Notes: generated by a model not told the origin, from the letters alone. A stretch of DNA of 64,000 nt from Nymphaea colorata (GCF_008831285.2 NC_045139.1:18272354-18336353), one strand, 5' to 3'. Positions 23,701 through 35,587 are shown, numbered from the stretch's first letter. Program-made: numbers and translations.

Positions 23701-25501
23701 TGTGGTTTTGTTCTAGATAAATGGAGACTTAAGTTTTGGGTGGACAAAATGTTGAGAGCATGTATGTGGAATCTGACCATACTATTTCAGCTTTGTTAAG
23801 AATCCCCTCCCAGTCTAATTACCCATTGATGTCATGCTGTATCAGTGATATGAGATCTTGCATGTCATTCAACTTATCATACCTTTTTTTTTTTTTTTCC
23901 TTATGGAGTACCATCTTCAGTCTACAGGAGAGCTGAGGACATGAACTGTCATTCTGTCTGCTTGCATGTCATTGCAGATTCTATTCGAAGGTGAGAACAG
24001 TAGTTGCTTTCTCTGTTCCTTTAAGCATGTTTGCTGCTATTATTTTACAATCTAATAATGTCACTAACTATGCTTACATTTCCAATTCAGTGCAGGCTTG
24101 ATTCTTGCATCATGGTTTTTGGCACTTGGGTATGTTCAACCTACACGATGTTCAATTGGATATGTTGCATTTTGGGACCTGTTATCACTTCTAATTCCGA
24201 ACATGTTCCCTTCTTTTTTTAACAGAGTTGAGAATGCTGAGGTTTTGTGCCTTGGGCTGGTTTCAGTTGCTGTTTTCATGCTCACCATGCCACTTTTTAA
24301 AGCAACTGGTGCCATTTTGCTGCAAACGGCACCATGCAGCATACCACCTTCCGCTTTCAGTAAATGCTGGAGACAGGTTATCCACACAAGTTAAATATGC
24401 CTTTTATAGTTTAGAGTTGCCTTGGACTATAATTGCAGCATGATATTGCAATAACATGCATATTATTTCCTGAAACATTCTACTCAGTTTTGCCACGTAG
24501 TAGAACTGCTTGTCTCCTAGCCCCCAATTTGGGTTTTAAATTATTTGGATCTAGTCTCCTTTTGGGATTCGACTTGGACCTGCACTCACAACATCAAGGT
24601 TTGAATGTGCAATGATGTAATACATTGAGTCCAGCCAAAATCTGTTCTTTCAATTAAAGAAAGCTAGCCCCTTGTTCGTTGGGCACTTGAACCTCATACT
24701 CTTTTCTTTTGGCGTTTTCATTTGTATAAGATTGCCATGTTAGCTCTTTCTGTATGGCTCACAGTTAGTGAAAACACAGAAGAATACTAGAAACATGTTC
24801 TTCCAATCGTTTATAGATGTAAGAGGACAAAAAAAATGAAAAAGGTGTTAGGGACACATATTTTGTTACTTACGGTGAAATATTTTTATACCTTATCATA
24901 GAAACGATTGATTTTTTATAGGAAATATATTTTGACATTTACTGACAAATTGGATTCATTTATCATGCTTTGTTGGTCTTGCCCCTCTTAAATATGCTTT
25001 ATTTGTTTTCCATTCACTTTTTGGTTCATTTCTCAATCAATTATCAGTTCCTAGCACATGCGCCTAAAGAAACTTAATTTTGTTATTTCCATTTAAAAGC
25101 GATTTTCTGCTTCCGTTTCCTTTGCTGGGAAACTTGCCATGGAACCAGGAACCTTCAGCAGTCACTCTCATAAACCATTTTTTTCATAAGCCTATATGTA
25201 CCTTATGACTTTTCTTTGGTGGCAGATAGTTGCACTAGGAGACGTTTCGGAAGTTTCACAGGCTCGATTTTGGGAGTTGGTGCCTGGATATGTTGTTGGA
25301 TCTTTGTCCATTCAGGTAAATCCCAGAAAAAAAAAAATCCATGTGCAATTTGTTACGGTTGATGTTTAATCATCCAAGATTGATCATTTGTGGCAGGTGA
25401 AGAGGGAGGTAGTAGATACTCGGCCGATACTCCAGTTCGTTCACAGTTTGTATCATGACATAGGGATACATGATTTGACCGTGCAAACTGAGTTTGTGTA
25501 A
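17769..25501 (+). CDS. MTP5: MTP5 zinc transporter (CDF family), ten exons
   Basis: Exons: 17769-18210, 20895-21003, 22609-22648, 23382-23458, 23574-23662, 23921-23990, 24091-24129, 24226-24376, 25226-25315 and 25397-25501. All introns are GT-AG and the joined length of 1,212 bases is 403 codons plus stop. Residues 1-120 are a Ser/Arg-rich cytosolic leader. Membrane segments start at about residue 123 (LMILLNVAYSS). The second membrane segment carries SDAFHL, where the usual HxxxD has Gly at the +4 position. The later membrane segment has HVIAD (His268, Asp272) intact. After about residue 320 comes the cytosolic C-terminal domain (RFWELVPG, QTEFV end). Plant MTP5 is known as the partner of MTP12 in a Golgi zinc transporter, like ZnT6 with ZnT5. 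A Golgi Zn2+/H+ role is inferred from that. Upstream ATGs near the start were not preferred. Confidence 0.95.
18211..20894 (+). other. First intron of MTP5
   Basis: A 2.7-kb intron, T-rich, with a GTGGGT donor and a TTCTTGTAG acceptor. It contains a chance open frame of 191 codons (18607-19182) with no recognised domain, and a local tandem duplicate near 20460-20510 (GAAAAGTGGTATGTTTGCT twice). Confidence 0.85.
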
Positions 25502-28500
25502 TTGCTTTAGCAGCAGTATTTGCTTGGCTAAAATTCCGTTAGTGAGATAAGCTTGTATATTGACTCTATTCATCAATTATGGAAGAGAAAAAAAATTGCA
25601 GTTTCTTGCAGAGGATCTTTTTTCCGCTAAGCAGGCAGTTTGATTGGGAAGGGTGCCTTTGGTTGGACCGACTTCTGGGAGTGTACCTTGGAAATGGAAT
25701 AGTTGTAAGTGATGAAACTAAAAGTTGTTTGGCAACAGTAACACGGTCCTTTGAATCTATTGCAAAAGAAGAAACAGATTCATGGATGTTACAAAAAAAT
25801 CCTTTGAATCTATTGCAAAAGAAGAAACAGATTCATGGATGTTACAAAAAAAAAAAGGCAGATTCATGAAACACTTGTTTTAGTATTTCATGGATTTGCT
25901 TCAGTTTTGAAAATAGACTCATGAACAATAACAGTGTTTTACTATTGCCAAACAAGCCCCTAAAGCCACATGCTCCTCTTTCTTTTGACTCGGTTCACGT
26001 CAATACATGAGCAATCGAACTGAGACTTCAAACCAATGTTGTAAAAATCAGTTTCCATCTCAGATCATTTGATGGTATGCATAGGCCTGTATCGGCTGAT
26101 AAAATTTAGTTACATTTTTCAAATAATGTCCTTTCTTATTTTGGGCCTCCTTGTATTTAGCTGATTTATGAGGGGATCATATTTGGAAAGTTGCCAATCT
26201 CAATGTTTTCCAACATTGGGTGAGGAAGAACAAAAATCCCTAATATAGAACCTAGACTCATTTACTGTCCTAAATCAGCCTGATGGTTGAACCCAAGTTG
26301 TGATGTTTCTTACCAGGCCTGAGCAGTCTTATTTTCTTCAGGATGTTGCTTTCGATTGTTAAAGTTTTCAGCTGAAAAAGGACAGACACCAAGAAGATGT
26401 TAAGCTTTTGCACAAGGTCTCAAGCTTTTCTACAAAAGCTGACGTCGTAAAAAACATGAGACTATTAAGACCAGTTCCCATGAAAGGAGCGCACTGCTCA
26501 TTTAACTCATTTTTCAGAACCAAATAATATGGCGGTAACAGGACAGAGCAATCTTCCGTACTCATTCAAAGTGAACAGTACGTTAACAATCGATGGCTTG
26601 AAGTTCAAAAGAGGCTTGAAGGCTGCCCATTCTCCTTATGCATCAGCTATGGTAAGGATGTACCTTCAACTTAAGCATGGTGTCCTACCATTTAAGATCT
26701 AGAGACATAATATCTACGGAATCAAACTAGAGACATACATTTTCATAGGCTTCCAACCTGGAGAGTGGGAGGAAACCCACCACCTTTGTGAGAGGCCCAA
26801 AAATCTTCGAACTTGTCAAATACGCGTGATTCCATCGGTGGTGGGGATCAACGAGATGTTCATCACCACCTCCCCAATTACTCGGCTTAGCAAACCAAAG
26901 AAAATAACAGGCGAGTGCTCTTACGCGGTGGGGCACAATGGCGACAAGCATGTCTCCGTCCGAGGTCAGTCAACAGCCACAAGCAAGTGAGAATAGGGAT
27001 CGGACAAAGGACTCCGAAAGAACCACGCAACATCCTGCCCCATACTTCAAGACTGAACCTTGTTCATGATTCCCTACTTTACAACATGGGGTTCGGTGGT
27101 ATGTGCTTTGCTTATATTGCCTTGTATTAAGTATTTCTATAATACTTCTGCTTCTGCTTTCAGCTGGGTTTCATCCACAAACGTTTATATGATATAATGT
27201 AGATCTACAACTGCATACACTAATAAAATATTCAAATGTTTAAATTTTATGTATTACGTATAATATGGTCTGTGAAAATTGAAATGCACTTATACGTAAA
27301 ATTTCTATATAATAATTTGAAAAAAATGGAATTATTTGGGAATAGACTTTTATCAGCTTAAACATGCCTCATGCCTCTAGTATGAAACTTTTTTTTTTCT
27401 TTTTTTTTTCTTGTTGAAGTTACTGAAGGGAATATTTAAGCCCTTTTTTTGTTTGGGATTGGCGAGATAATCGGTTGCTCAGGTATAAAGCACGTAGAGA
27501 TTGCAAGAGTCAGGGTTCCCGAATGGCTGTCCTGCACCAAATAAATTATTTTAATAAATAAATGTCAACGATAATATTAGTATATGAACTAACAGACGCT
27601 TTGAAGGCGTAACGTACTAGTAATTGGGTTGGTGGGTCAATAACAGCTTGATTCTAGTGGGCGCTATTCATCTGTATTACAATACTTTGATTGACGGTAT
27701 ACACGGGCCCAGCCAAGTCCCCAAGTAGTTTATCTGTTCTTGAGGCTGCTTTCCCTCGCCCGAAGAATAACAGGTGTGCTGCTACCGTCTGTTTCTTTAT
27801 CTCATCATCTCCAATGTTTTGACTGAGAAATTTCAGCTCCCAACTATGTGATCCCTAAGAATCAATGAGAACTTTCCATCTTTGTCTACAAAATCTCTCT
27901 GAAAATCTTTTGTTTTGAGTTCTTCTTGATGCCCTCATCCTGTGAAGGAGAAGTAAGCTTCATTATCTGTGGTCTCGCAAAGTCAAGGCCATCCCCATGG
28001 TCTAACTTCAGGATGTAGAGGAAAATTCTCAGCGTCTTTACTTAACGAAGGAGTCAATTTTGTTTCTTTCAGCCTCAAGGGAAAATGAACAAACAAAGAA
28101 CTGATCTCATTCCTGAAAACAGTGGGCCGGCCGCATGATCGGTGCCAGACGATATGTTTCATATGGAATAAACCTAACAAAATAATAAGGAAACAAATGA
28201 TTGGCCTTTGACCCGTTCACGGTTCTAAATAATACTCAACTTTCCCTTTACTACTTGCACGACAATTTTTTTAATTATAAAAACTGCCCTTCTTGCTAAC
28301 ATCGACTCGATCGGAACAGCTTGAATTTGCTGGTTTTTATTGAATCAACATAAAAAGAAAAAAAGGAACAGTAGTTTGCATCAATGAGGTTGCCACCCTT
28401 TGGTTTTCTTTAAAGTTGCCCTCGCTCTATTCTTCTTCATCTTTGTCTAAGCAACTTTGTTTTTTTTTTTTACAAAAAAGTTTCTGTTGTTTTTATATTT

Positions 28501-28605
28501 TTACTGGTTACATTCAAAACATCAAAATTTTGAATGAGTCTTTTTTTGTTCTAATCCTTTGAAACCGATGGCTTGTAAAGAGCGATAGAACGGCAATGAA
28601 GAGCC
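25502..28605. other. Intergenic between MTP5 and the DC1 cluster
   Basis: No supported gene. 25748-25855 holds a 53-base tandem duplication (TTGCAAAAGAAGAAACAG twice). At 26530 a 58-codon frame starts MAVTGQSNLPYSF and has a GTAAGG after codon 41; it could be a lone exon, but no partner exon was found. 26727-27130 looks coding-like on neither strand with confidence. 27160-27735 is a repeat listed separately. Confidence 0.6.
27160..27735 (+). repeat. Dispersed repeat (partner 12315-12925)
   Basis: Direct copy of 12315-12925 with small indels. Together the two copies bracket the copy C/MTP5 segment. Confidence 0.85.
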
Positions 28606-28708
28606 GAGTCAAGTCAAGCATCGTACAGCTATAGATCTGGCTCCATGTCACCATTAAATGTCAACAAAACTCTAGGAGCATCTCAGAAAAAGAGAGAGAG
28701 AGAGAGAG
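28606..28708 (+). promoter_or_regulatory. W-box pair and GA leader of the 28709 DC1 gene
   Basis: GAGTCAAGTCAAGCA at 28606-28620 contains AGTCAA twice, the reverse of the WRKY-type TTGACT core. A pure GA run (about 28690-28708) touches the start codon. The same two features, in the same order, precede the other DC1 genes. Confidence 0.5.
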
Positions 28709-29863
28709 ATGGGGAGGACAGCGATGACGACGGTGCACCATTTCAGCCATGGCCACCCTCTGCAACTAGTCTCTTTCACCCAGGCCCAGCAGCCCAATCT
28801 CAAGACCCAGTGCTGCGGCCCCCCCTTCTCCTCCTGGACTAACCATGGCCGCTCCTCCGAGCCTCTCTACGCCTGCGAGCACTGCAACTTCTACGTCCAC
28901 AAGGGCTGCTTGCAGCTTCCCCAGCTCATCACCCATCCCTCCCACCCCGCCCACCCCCTCACCCTCCTGCCCGTCTGCCACTACCCCGACGCCACCTTCT
29001 CCTGCGACGCCTGCTCCCGATCTTCCAGCTGCTTCTCCTACAACTGTGCCCACTGCTCCTTCGACCTCCACGTCTACTGCGCCTCCATGCCCCTCGCCGT
29101 CAGCCATGGCTCCCACCCTCACCGGCTTTCCCTCTCTTTCGCCTGCCCCTACCCTGAAGACGGCGACTTCCAATGTGATCTCTGCAGAGGGAAGGGAGGA
29201 AGCGCCTGGCTCTACCGCTGCGCCCCTTGTGGCTTCGACGCCCACCTCGACTGCGCTAGACGCATCGGCCCCGTGACCGGTGTGCCCGCTCAGCCCATGG
29301 GAGCTCCGAGAGCAGTGGCACCCACCCAACCTGTCCGACCATACTCACCGGCGCCCAATTACCAGGTCGGCCCAAGACCACCCGTCCATCCCCTCCGACC
29401 ATCTGCCGGCCAGCCATATGCAGTTGCACAGGCTCCAAGACTAACCGGAACAGGTCTTCCGCCACAGTTCAGGCCGGTAGGTTTGAGACCGGTGATGCCT
29501 GGTCGGCCACAGGCAGCGCAGGCTCAACCAATGGCTTGGAACCAACCAGCCACCCAGCCGACCGTGGAGGCGTCTCTGCAACTTAACTTTGGGGATGGCG
29601 GTGACCAAAGCGGGGGACAAGGGGATGGAGGGCAGAACGGTACTTCTGGAGATCAAAGTCAAGATGGTTATTCTGATAATGGAGGAGCAAATGCAGGGAA
29701 TTGCGATTCAGGGAGTCAAGGGGTGGACTACGCCGGTGACGGAGGAGCGGAGTATTGTAGTTACGAAGCTTCGGCTGGCGAAGCCTACTTTATTAATAGC
29801 GATGAAGGACAGAATTTTGTTGGGTGTGAGGTGGAGTGTGATGATTTTGTGTGTGACGATTGA
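28709..29863 (+). CDS. DC1-domain protein with Pro/Gln-rich and acidic tail
   Basis: Single exon, 384 residues. DC1 motifs lie at about residues 11-67 (HFSHGHPLQL, YACEHC, VHKGC), 79-124 (HPLTLLP, CDAC, CAHCSFDLHVYC) and 135-182 (HPHRLSL, CDLC, CAPCGFDAHLDC). All expected Cys/His ligands are visible. DC1 is a plant-expanded C1-like zinc fold implicated in defence and hormone responses; its ligand here is unknown. Residues 190-300 are Pro/Ala/Gln-rich. Residues 300-384 are Gly/Asp/Ser-rich and end in CEVECDDFVCDD, an acidic Cys-bearing end. The start is chosen because it follows the GA leader typical of the cluster. GC content is much higher than in the flanks. Confidence 0.93.
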   Translation: MGRTAMTTVHHFSHGHPLQLVSFTQAQQPNLKTQCCGPPFSSWTNHGRSSEPLYACEHCNFYVHKGCLQLPQLITHPSHPAHPLTLLPVCHYPDATFSCDACSRSSSCFSYNCAHCSFDLHVYCASMPLAVSHGSHPHRLSLSFACPYPEDGDFQCDLCRGKGGSAWLYRCAPCGFDAHLDCARRIGPVTGVPAQPMGAPRAVAPTQPVRPYSPAPNYQVGPRPPVHPLRPSAGQPYAVAQAPRLTGTGLPPQFRPVGLRPVMPGRPQAAQAQPMAWNQPATQPTVEASLQLNFGDGGDQSGGQGDGGQNGTSGDQSQDGYSDNGGANAGNCDSGSQGVDYAGDGGAEYCSYEASAGEAYFINSDEGQNFVGCEVECDDFVCDD

Positions 29864-31193
29864 AGGTGGGATTTGTGATTGAAGAGCCTTTTTTTTTTTT
29901 CTGGGTTGCAGTATGGTGATCTTGAGGTGAATGTATGGTTGGTCAAATTAATTATTTGCAGTTTCTGAATGCCTGTGTGGATATTGTAAATAGTTGGGTC
30001 TGCTCTTGAGAAAAGTAATCAAGATTATGCTTTTGAATGGCTATGTACTCAATAGTTATGCTGGATCTGTTTATTTTTTACTTTAAGATTTTGATTTAAA
30101 AAAAAATCTGAAAATTATGGAGTACTGTTGATTGCTTTATCATGAAACGAGTTTGAAGACTTAAAAAAGTGGGCAAATGGATGGCATACAACTTTTATAC
30201 ATTACTTAGCCCGTTGACAAATATAGGAATGAAGATCGATTTAGAATATATAGTTCCTTGAAATAGAGCATCACTTTTTCTCCCTTTCTGCTGGTTAAGC
30301 AAGCAATCAAAGGTAGTGCTGGTTTCCCCAAGGATGAAGCTTCTCTTGTCATCATGGATTAATTAGCCTTTCTTCCTGGGGCAAGCTATTATGATTTCTC
30401 AACCAGCCTCAGCCGAGCCACATGGTGTTACCATAATTTTCAATGCGCTTCTTAAGTTTCATAGGTCTTCTAATGCTGCTGATTGCACGTAAGATATCGG
30501 CCCAAGTTTGTTAAGAATGCCTACATTTTTTTTCTTTTAAATAAGCAAGTTGGATTGAGGCGAATTATTATCAGATTATTATGTTAGCTGATCTACAATT
30601 TAAATATTGAACTCTTGACTTGAACATTTTATATGTACCTAACTCCTAGCTATTTTTATATGTCAATTTATTCCACTTGAGTACAGTTGATCGGAAGCGG
30701 TGTCCGCACAGTATGCTTTGGGACGCTCTGTCCGACCGAACAAACACGCGATGAATTGAAATCATAGATCAGTCCTTGGTCAACGTACGCCAAGTAGCAA
30801 GAAGTTGGTCTCTTTCAATTGACGTCACAACTTTATTCTCTCCCCTTCTGATATTCCTAACATTATAAACTCAAGTACTGGACATATATGAATTAAAGTT
30901 TAGAAGCAAATAAGTGTGAAGCAAGTCAATGCAACAGCTGACTATGATTCTCTTGTGCTTTAAATGTCTAAGGCACGTAAGCTATATGAAGAATTTCTAC
31001 TCACAAAACTGAATCCTTCAAAGACGGTGACTCATGATCCAATCTTATTAAAAAAACCTTGCTAACGTTGGTTGGCAACTCGCATCCACAATTTCCTGCT
31101 CTTAAATTGTTCCTTACCTCTATTAATACTCGCAGTGAAAAGAGAGAGAGGGAGAGAGGTGGCCATGAATGAGGAAACGTAGAGCAGTCATCA
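29864..31193. other. Intergenic
   Basis: 3' region of the DC1 gene followed by an AT-rich spacer and the leader of the GT47 gene, which ends with a GA-rich stretch (AGAGAGAGGGAGAGAGG near 31142). No gene seen. Confidence 0.6.
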
Positions 31194-32864
31194 ATGGCGA
31201 AACAAAAGTGCACTACTGTTTGCTGGTTTCTCATAGTATGTTGCCTCACATTCTTAACTGTTCCCCTATTATTATCCCTCTCTTATTTTTCAGTATCCTC
31301 CTTTCATGTCTGTTTTTCTTCACAAAAAATGAAGGCTTACTGCCTTAGTTCCGGCTTCAATGCCACTGAAGCCCAAGCACCCAGTCCCCATGTCAAGCCT
31401 ACAAATGCTTCGCTCACTGAAGGAGATCAACCACTCTGTGCAACAGATAGCCTTAAAGGCCTAAGTTATACCAATGCAATGGCAGAGGGCAATGGCACCA
31501 AGTATGTTCAGGCCGGCGGCAAATCTACATCGGCGGGGACGCATACGGATACGAAAACAATATCCAATCGCTTCCACGGCTGCTCGATGCGAAGATCAAA
31601 TCAAAGCAAGAACATAGATTATGCAATTTCAACAGTGGCGCACCAAGTTCACAAACTAAGATCTCTAGCACATAACAGCACATGCAAAGGCACATGCAAT
31701 GACACCATATGCCAAGGGAAGGGGATATTTGTCTATGATCTGCCTCCAAAGTTCAACAAAGAAGTGCTGGATGGATGTGCTAAAATCTTCCCATGGATGA
31801 ATTTTTGTGGGCACCTCTCCAATCAAGGCCTTGGGCGCCTAGTCCACGAACTGGGTTCGAATTGGTACGCGACCAACCAGTTCTCGCTCGAGCCGATCTT
31901 CCATTCGCGGATCAAGAATCACCCTTGCCGGGTTCTTGAAGAAGAAAAGGCCTCACTTTTCTACATACCATTTTATGCAGGATTGAATGCAATGAAGGGC
32001 AATTCCCATAATTCCCCAGTTCATACTAAGGACCAGCTTGGATTGGAGCTAGTAGAGTGGATGAAGACCAAGAAGTCATGGGTCAAGAACCAGGGAAGAG
32101 ACCATTTTATAGCTGTGGGCACTATCTCTTGGGACCTTAGAAGAAAGACTAATGGTCAGGGCTGGGGAACAAACTTATTGGAGCTTAATGAAATGCAAAA
32201 CCCAATTAAACTAATAATAGAGCGCCAACCTTGGCACAGTAATGATGTAGGGATTCCTTACCCCACCAACTTTCACCCTACCTCTGATCAGGACATCATC
32301 AGTCTACAATCCAAGCTCTCTGAATCCAAACGGAAAACTTTGATTAGTTTCGCCGGCAGCGGGAGACCGAGAATGAAGAAGAACATCCGCAGGATCTTAA
32401 TCGAGGAATGCATGAGAAACTCTAGTGTTTGCACATACCTTGACTGCAAGTTAGTTGATTGTGTGAGCCCAGGCACTGTGGCGAAGCTTTTGATGGAGTC
32501 AGAGTTTTGCCTGCAGCCTCCAGGTGACAGTCCGACAAGGAAATCGTTCTTTGATTCTCTGGTTTATGGTTGCATTCCTGTTGTATTCGATCCTTTCACG
32601 GCGCACTTCCAGTATTCGTGGCACTTGCCGGAGGACTGCCGGCGGTACTCGGTTTATATAGATCAAGAGCTAGTGAAGCAGGGGAAGGTGGATGTCATGA
32701 ATGTTCTCAGTGGGATCTCGACTGAAGAGAGAAGGAAGATGAGAAGATACATAATTTTTGAGCTCATGCCGCGAATTATCTACGCGAATTATGACTCGAA
32801 ACTTGTGAATTTTCGGGATGCCTTTGAGATTTCTATTGATAATATGCTACGGATGGCAGCTTGA
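31194..32864 (+). CDS. GT47 family glycosyltransferase, MUR3/XLT2-like
   Basis: Single exon, 556 residues. A type II membrane anchor lies at about residues 9-35 (WFLIVCCLTFLTVPLLL), followed by a Ser/Thr-rich stem with many N-glycosylation sites. The exostosin-type domain runs from about 176 (GIFVYDLPPKFN) to 545. Family marks are WMNFCGHLSNQGLGR, NWYATNQFSLEPIFH, FYIPFYAGLNA, GRDHFIAVGTISWD, SFAGSGRP, FCLQPPGDSPTRKSFFDS, GCIPVVF and WHLPEDCRRYSVYI. Subgroup GT47A enzymes are Golgi galactosyl- or uronosyl-transferases that decorate xyloglucan, so a xyloglucan side-chain transferase is the best call. The exact sugar and position cannot be told from sequence. It sits between two DC1 genes and shows no obvious functional link to them. 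Confidence 0.93.
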   Translation: MAKQKCTTVCWFLIVCCLTFLTVPLLLSLSYFSVSSFHVCFSSQKMKAYCLSSGFNATEAQAPSPHVKPTNASLTEGDQPLCATDSLKGLSYTNAMAEGNGTKYVQAGGKSTSAGTHTDTKTISNRFHGCSMRRSNQSKNIDYAISTVAHQVHKLRSLAHNSTCKGTCNDTICQGKGIFVYDLPPKFNKEVLDGCAKIFPWMNFCGHLSNQGLGRLVHELGSNWYATNQFSLEPIFHSRIKNHPCRVLEEEKASLFYIPFYAGLNAMKGNSHNSPVHTKDQLGLELVEWMKTKKSWVKNQGRDHFIAVGTISWDLRRKTNGQGWGTNLLELNEMQNPIKLIIERQPWHSNDVGIPYPTNFHPTSDQDIISLQSKLSESKRKTLISFAGSGRPRMKKNIRRILIEECMRNSSVCTYLDCKLVDCVSPGTVAKLLMESEFCLQPPGDSPTRKSFFDSLVYGCIPVVFDPFTAHFQYSWHLPEDCRRYSVYIDQELVKQGKVDVMNVLSGISTEERRKMRRYIIFELMPRIIYANYDSKLVNFRDAFEISIDNMLRMAA

Positions 32865-33069
32865 TTGGTATCTTTCCGCATTTTTCATTATGTTGCTTTC
32901 AGTGTACATGTTATCTTATCTAAAGAATATAACCATAAGCATATTACAGGTTGCATGAATTTCTGCATTTTGTTTATGGTAGCAACTGCCACCCCGAAGC
33001 TGGCTACGGCATTGGGAGATTTCTTACTTTATAGTTTTTACGGATGTCGATGAATCGGATTTAGCTTTA

Positions 33070-33500
33070 AAAGCCAGATCTGGAAGCAAATTTAGTATAA
33101 GAAACTAATCAGAGAAGATTCATGTTTAAGAAATGACATCTGATCAAATTCGGAGGTGGATAGGGATTTAAATAAATATTTTATTGGATTTAGATTTAGA
33201 TTTTGGTTTGTATTTAGTTTTAAATAAATTTGTTATATCTAATACCCATATATTTTGAAAGTGGACTGCAGCTTGGATTCAGTTGTGTATTTAACAGGTG
33301 GATTCTGATTCTGTTGTGAATTTAAATGTTGGATTTGGATTGGATTCAAATTATGAATTTAAAGTCAAATTCAGATATCATACAGACTTTTCTTTATTTG
33401 CATTTGAATCCATTTAGAATCTAAGATCTGCCAATTAATCAGATATGGTAAAGAGTGCAGCTAATTCAAATCCAATTGATTGACATCCCTAGTTATCATG
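33070..33500 (+). repeat. Dispersed AT-rich repeat, family R-GAT (copy 1)
   Basis: Contains TTAAGAAATGACATCTGATC near the start, AAATAAATTTGTTATATCTAA in the middle and ends near GATTGACATCCCTAG. The same order of words is seen in 33968-34350, 49560-49810 and, inverted, 38537-38980 and 47430-47870. No coding capacity; a non-autonomous element is likely. Confidence 0.75.
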
Positions 33501-33967
33501 AACATTTAGAATCTAAGTTTCCATTTTATGTCCTAGGAAAGCAATCTAAAAAAAAAATGGGCGATTAAATGTTCAGGATAGGATCTTACTGTATCCAAAA
33601 CCCAAAATTCTACTGTTAGATTATTAGAATGAATCCAATTACAAAATTAAGTGGTAAAAACAAATCCAGATCAGGAAATTATATGACAATTTGGCGTTTA
33701 GAATGTGGTCAAAGACAAGTTGGACCTCTTAAAGTGCAATATATTTAACATGCAAAAATAACGTTACCTAATTTGGATTTTGGTCCTTCACCAAGCACGC
33801 TTTTCCTTTCAATACCTGTGAAGTGGCACACATTTAAAATGCCATTGTCATTGGTTGGCAGATTCGTGCAAACACTATACAGCGACACATCTCACATGCC
33901 ACAAAATTAATATTGGAGTGTGGGACGTCAATAACCCAACATATTTGTTTTAGATTAACTGTTTTGA

Positions 33968-34350
33968 ATAAATCAGATATAGGAAAAAAATTAATATCCG
34001 ATTAGGAAATCAGATCTGATTTTGATTTAAGAAATGACATTCAAATCGGTTTTGGATTCAGATATACATAATTATCTGATCAAATTTCATTCAGAGTAGA
34101 TTTCGTTTTAAATCAATATTATATATCTAATGCTCTTACATCTTGAAAATCTGTCGGATTTGAATTTGCTTTCAGATATGAATGTGAAAATCGGATTCTA
34201 ATTGTGAAATCAGATTTTGGATTCAGATATGGATATGACTTTTCTTCATTCGTATTTAAATCCAAACTCGAGTCCGAATACATAAATAGCTAAGAAAATG
34301 AATATGAGTAAGAACATATTTGATTTGAATCCGATCCGTTGACATTCATA
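33968..34350 (+). repeat. Dispersed repeat, family R-GAT (copy 2)
   Basis: Second direct copy, with TTAAGAAATGACATTCAAAT and ending near CCGTTGACATTCATAC. About 470 bases separate it from copy 1. Confidence 0.75.
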
Positions 34351-35496
34351 CTTTTTAGTGATGTAGAGCCCATTGCGATGAAAGAAAGGCTTTTCCAAAA
34401 GCAAACAGGTCTTCCAGGGCTACAAAAGCTGCTCTTTCCTGCAACGAAAAGACTTTAACAGATTTCCCTCGTCATTAGACTCCAACATAATATTGTTTAC
34501 CTTCTAATAAAGACGTCAGGGCTTCCTTGTCATGATCAGCACAACCTCATGAACCACCAAATCTGATAGCCGGGGACGTGCAAACAAAACCACTATTTAG
34601 GTTAATTGTCCAACATGCATCCTACAAACACCTCACATTTTACAAGACACTAATTTCTACATATTCCTTTTATTTTCTTGTTCTTATAGACGATCAATCA
34701 TTGAGTTGGCTTTCTAAGTGAATTATGTGCTCGTTTCATTATTTAAGAATAAAAACCTTATGAAACTACAATAATATCTGAATTATGTGCTCATGTAATT
34801 AATTTTTTGAAAACATACAATTTCATAGAAATAAGTGCAATTACATTGTCTTGTACTTCTCCTCCTCCCAACCTCGCAGCACATGGGTTGAAGCAAGGAG
34901 GCTCAGATCGTCAATGCTCCATGGTCAAGTCAACTCATTTATATACGTCTAAGGCCCTCATCTTCCGCCATAACTTATGGTCGGACCACACTCAGTTTCG
35001 CAAGTCAACTTATTGCTTTATCATGGTGATCACGTACGTACATCGGTTAGCTTCTAAGTCCCATATCCACGAGTTTTAAGACGTCGACTTTCTATGATAC
35101 CACAAGTTTGAAGCTTACACTTAATTAGATGATTAATTGACATCTCAATTAAATCAAACTATGGACGTTTATAAGTACGTTTCGATCGTATTCCTTGTAT
35201 AGATCAGTAGAACAAGTGGATATATATCACCGTAAAATTAACATGATGGTAGAATTTCAACTTGATTTGTCTTCAAATACTTACATATAAAGCAATCGAT
35301 CGCTCTTGTAACATAAGTATTCGATGGTTAAAAACTTAGTTACTTTGCAAAAATCAATTTGAATCAAAGGATGTTTCATGAGGAAACAGCAACATCTACT
35401 TGGCTGGTTGAAGTTGAAAACACACTAAGTGTGGTCGATCTATCGATTTGTTTCAAGATAAATTCCATTAAGAGTTACCATGTGAGTATAATTATC

Positions 35497-35503
<7 letters not shown>
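34351..35503. promoter_or_regulatory. Intergenic with distal W-box group upstream of the 35625 DC1 gene
   Basis: 34923-34934 has GGTCAAGTCAAC, and 35003-35009 has AGTCAAC, which are TTGACC/TTGACT cores in reverse. They lie 610-700 bases upstream of the ATG, further than for the other DC1 genes, where a TA array has been inserted or has grown nearer the gene. No gene seen. Confidence 0.4.

Positions 35504-35585
<82 letters not shown>
35504..35585. repeat. (TA)n microsatellite next to a DC1 start
   Basis: About 82 bases of pure TA, ending 39 bases before the ATG of the 35625 gene, where the core promoter or leader should be. Length is probably variable between individuals. Confidence 0.98.

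Positions 35586-35587
<2 letters not shown>

Noticed and set aside
22463-24615. Several 60-98 codon frames on the plus strand
   Set aside because: They combine MTP5 exons with read-through of introns; the spliced model explains the conserved parts.
26530-26703. 58-codon frame starting MAVTGQSNLPYSF
   Set aside because: Could be a lone exon, but no flanking exons, no domain and no homologue was recognised.
26727-26951. 74-codon minus-strand frame
   Set aside because: No recognised motif and no supporting gene structure; left as unexplained intergenic sequence.
28766-29329. 187-codon minus-strand frame opposite the 28709 DC1 gene
   Set aside because: Composition is low-complexity Gly/Val/Ala and comes from the complement of DC1 codons.
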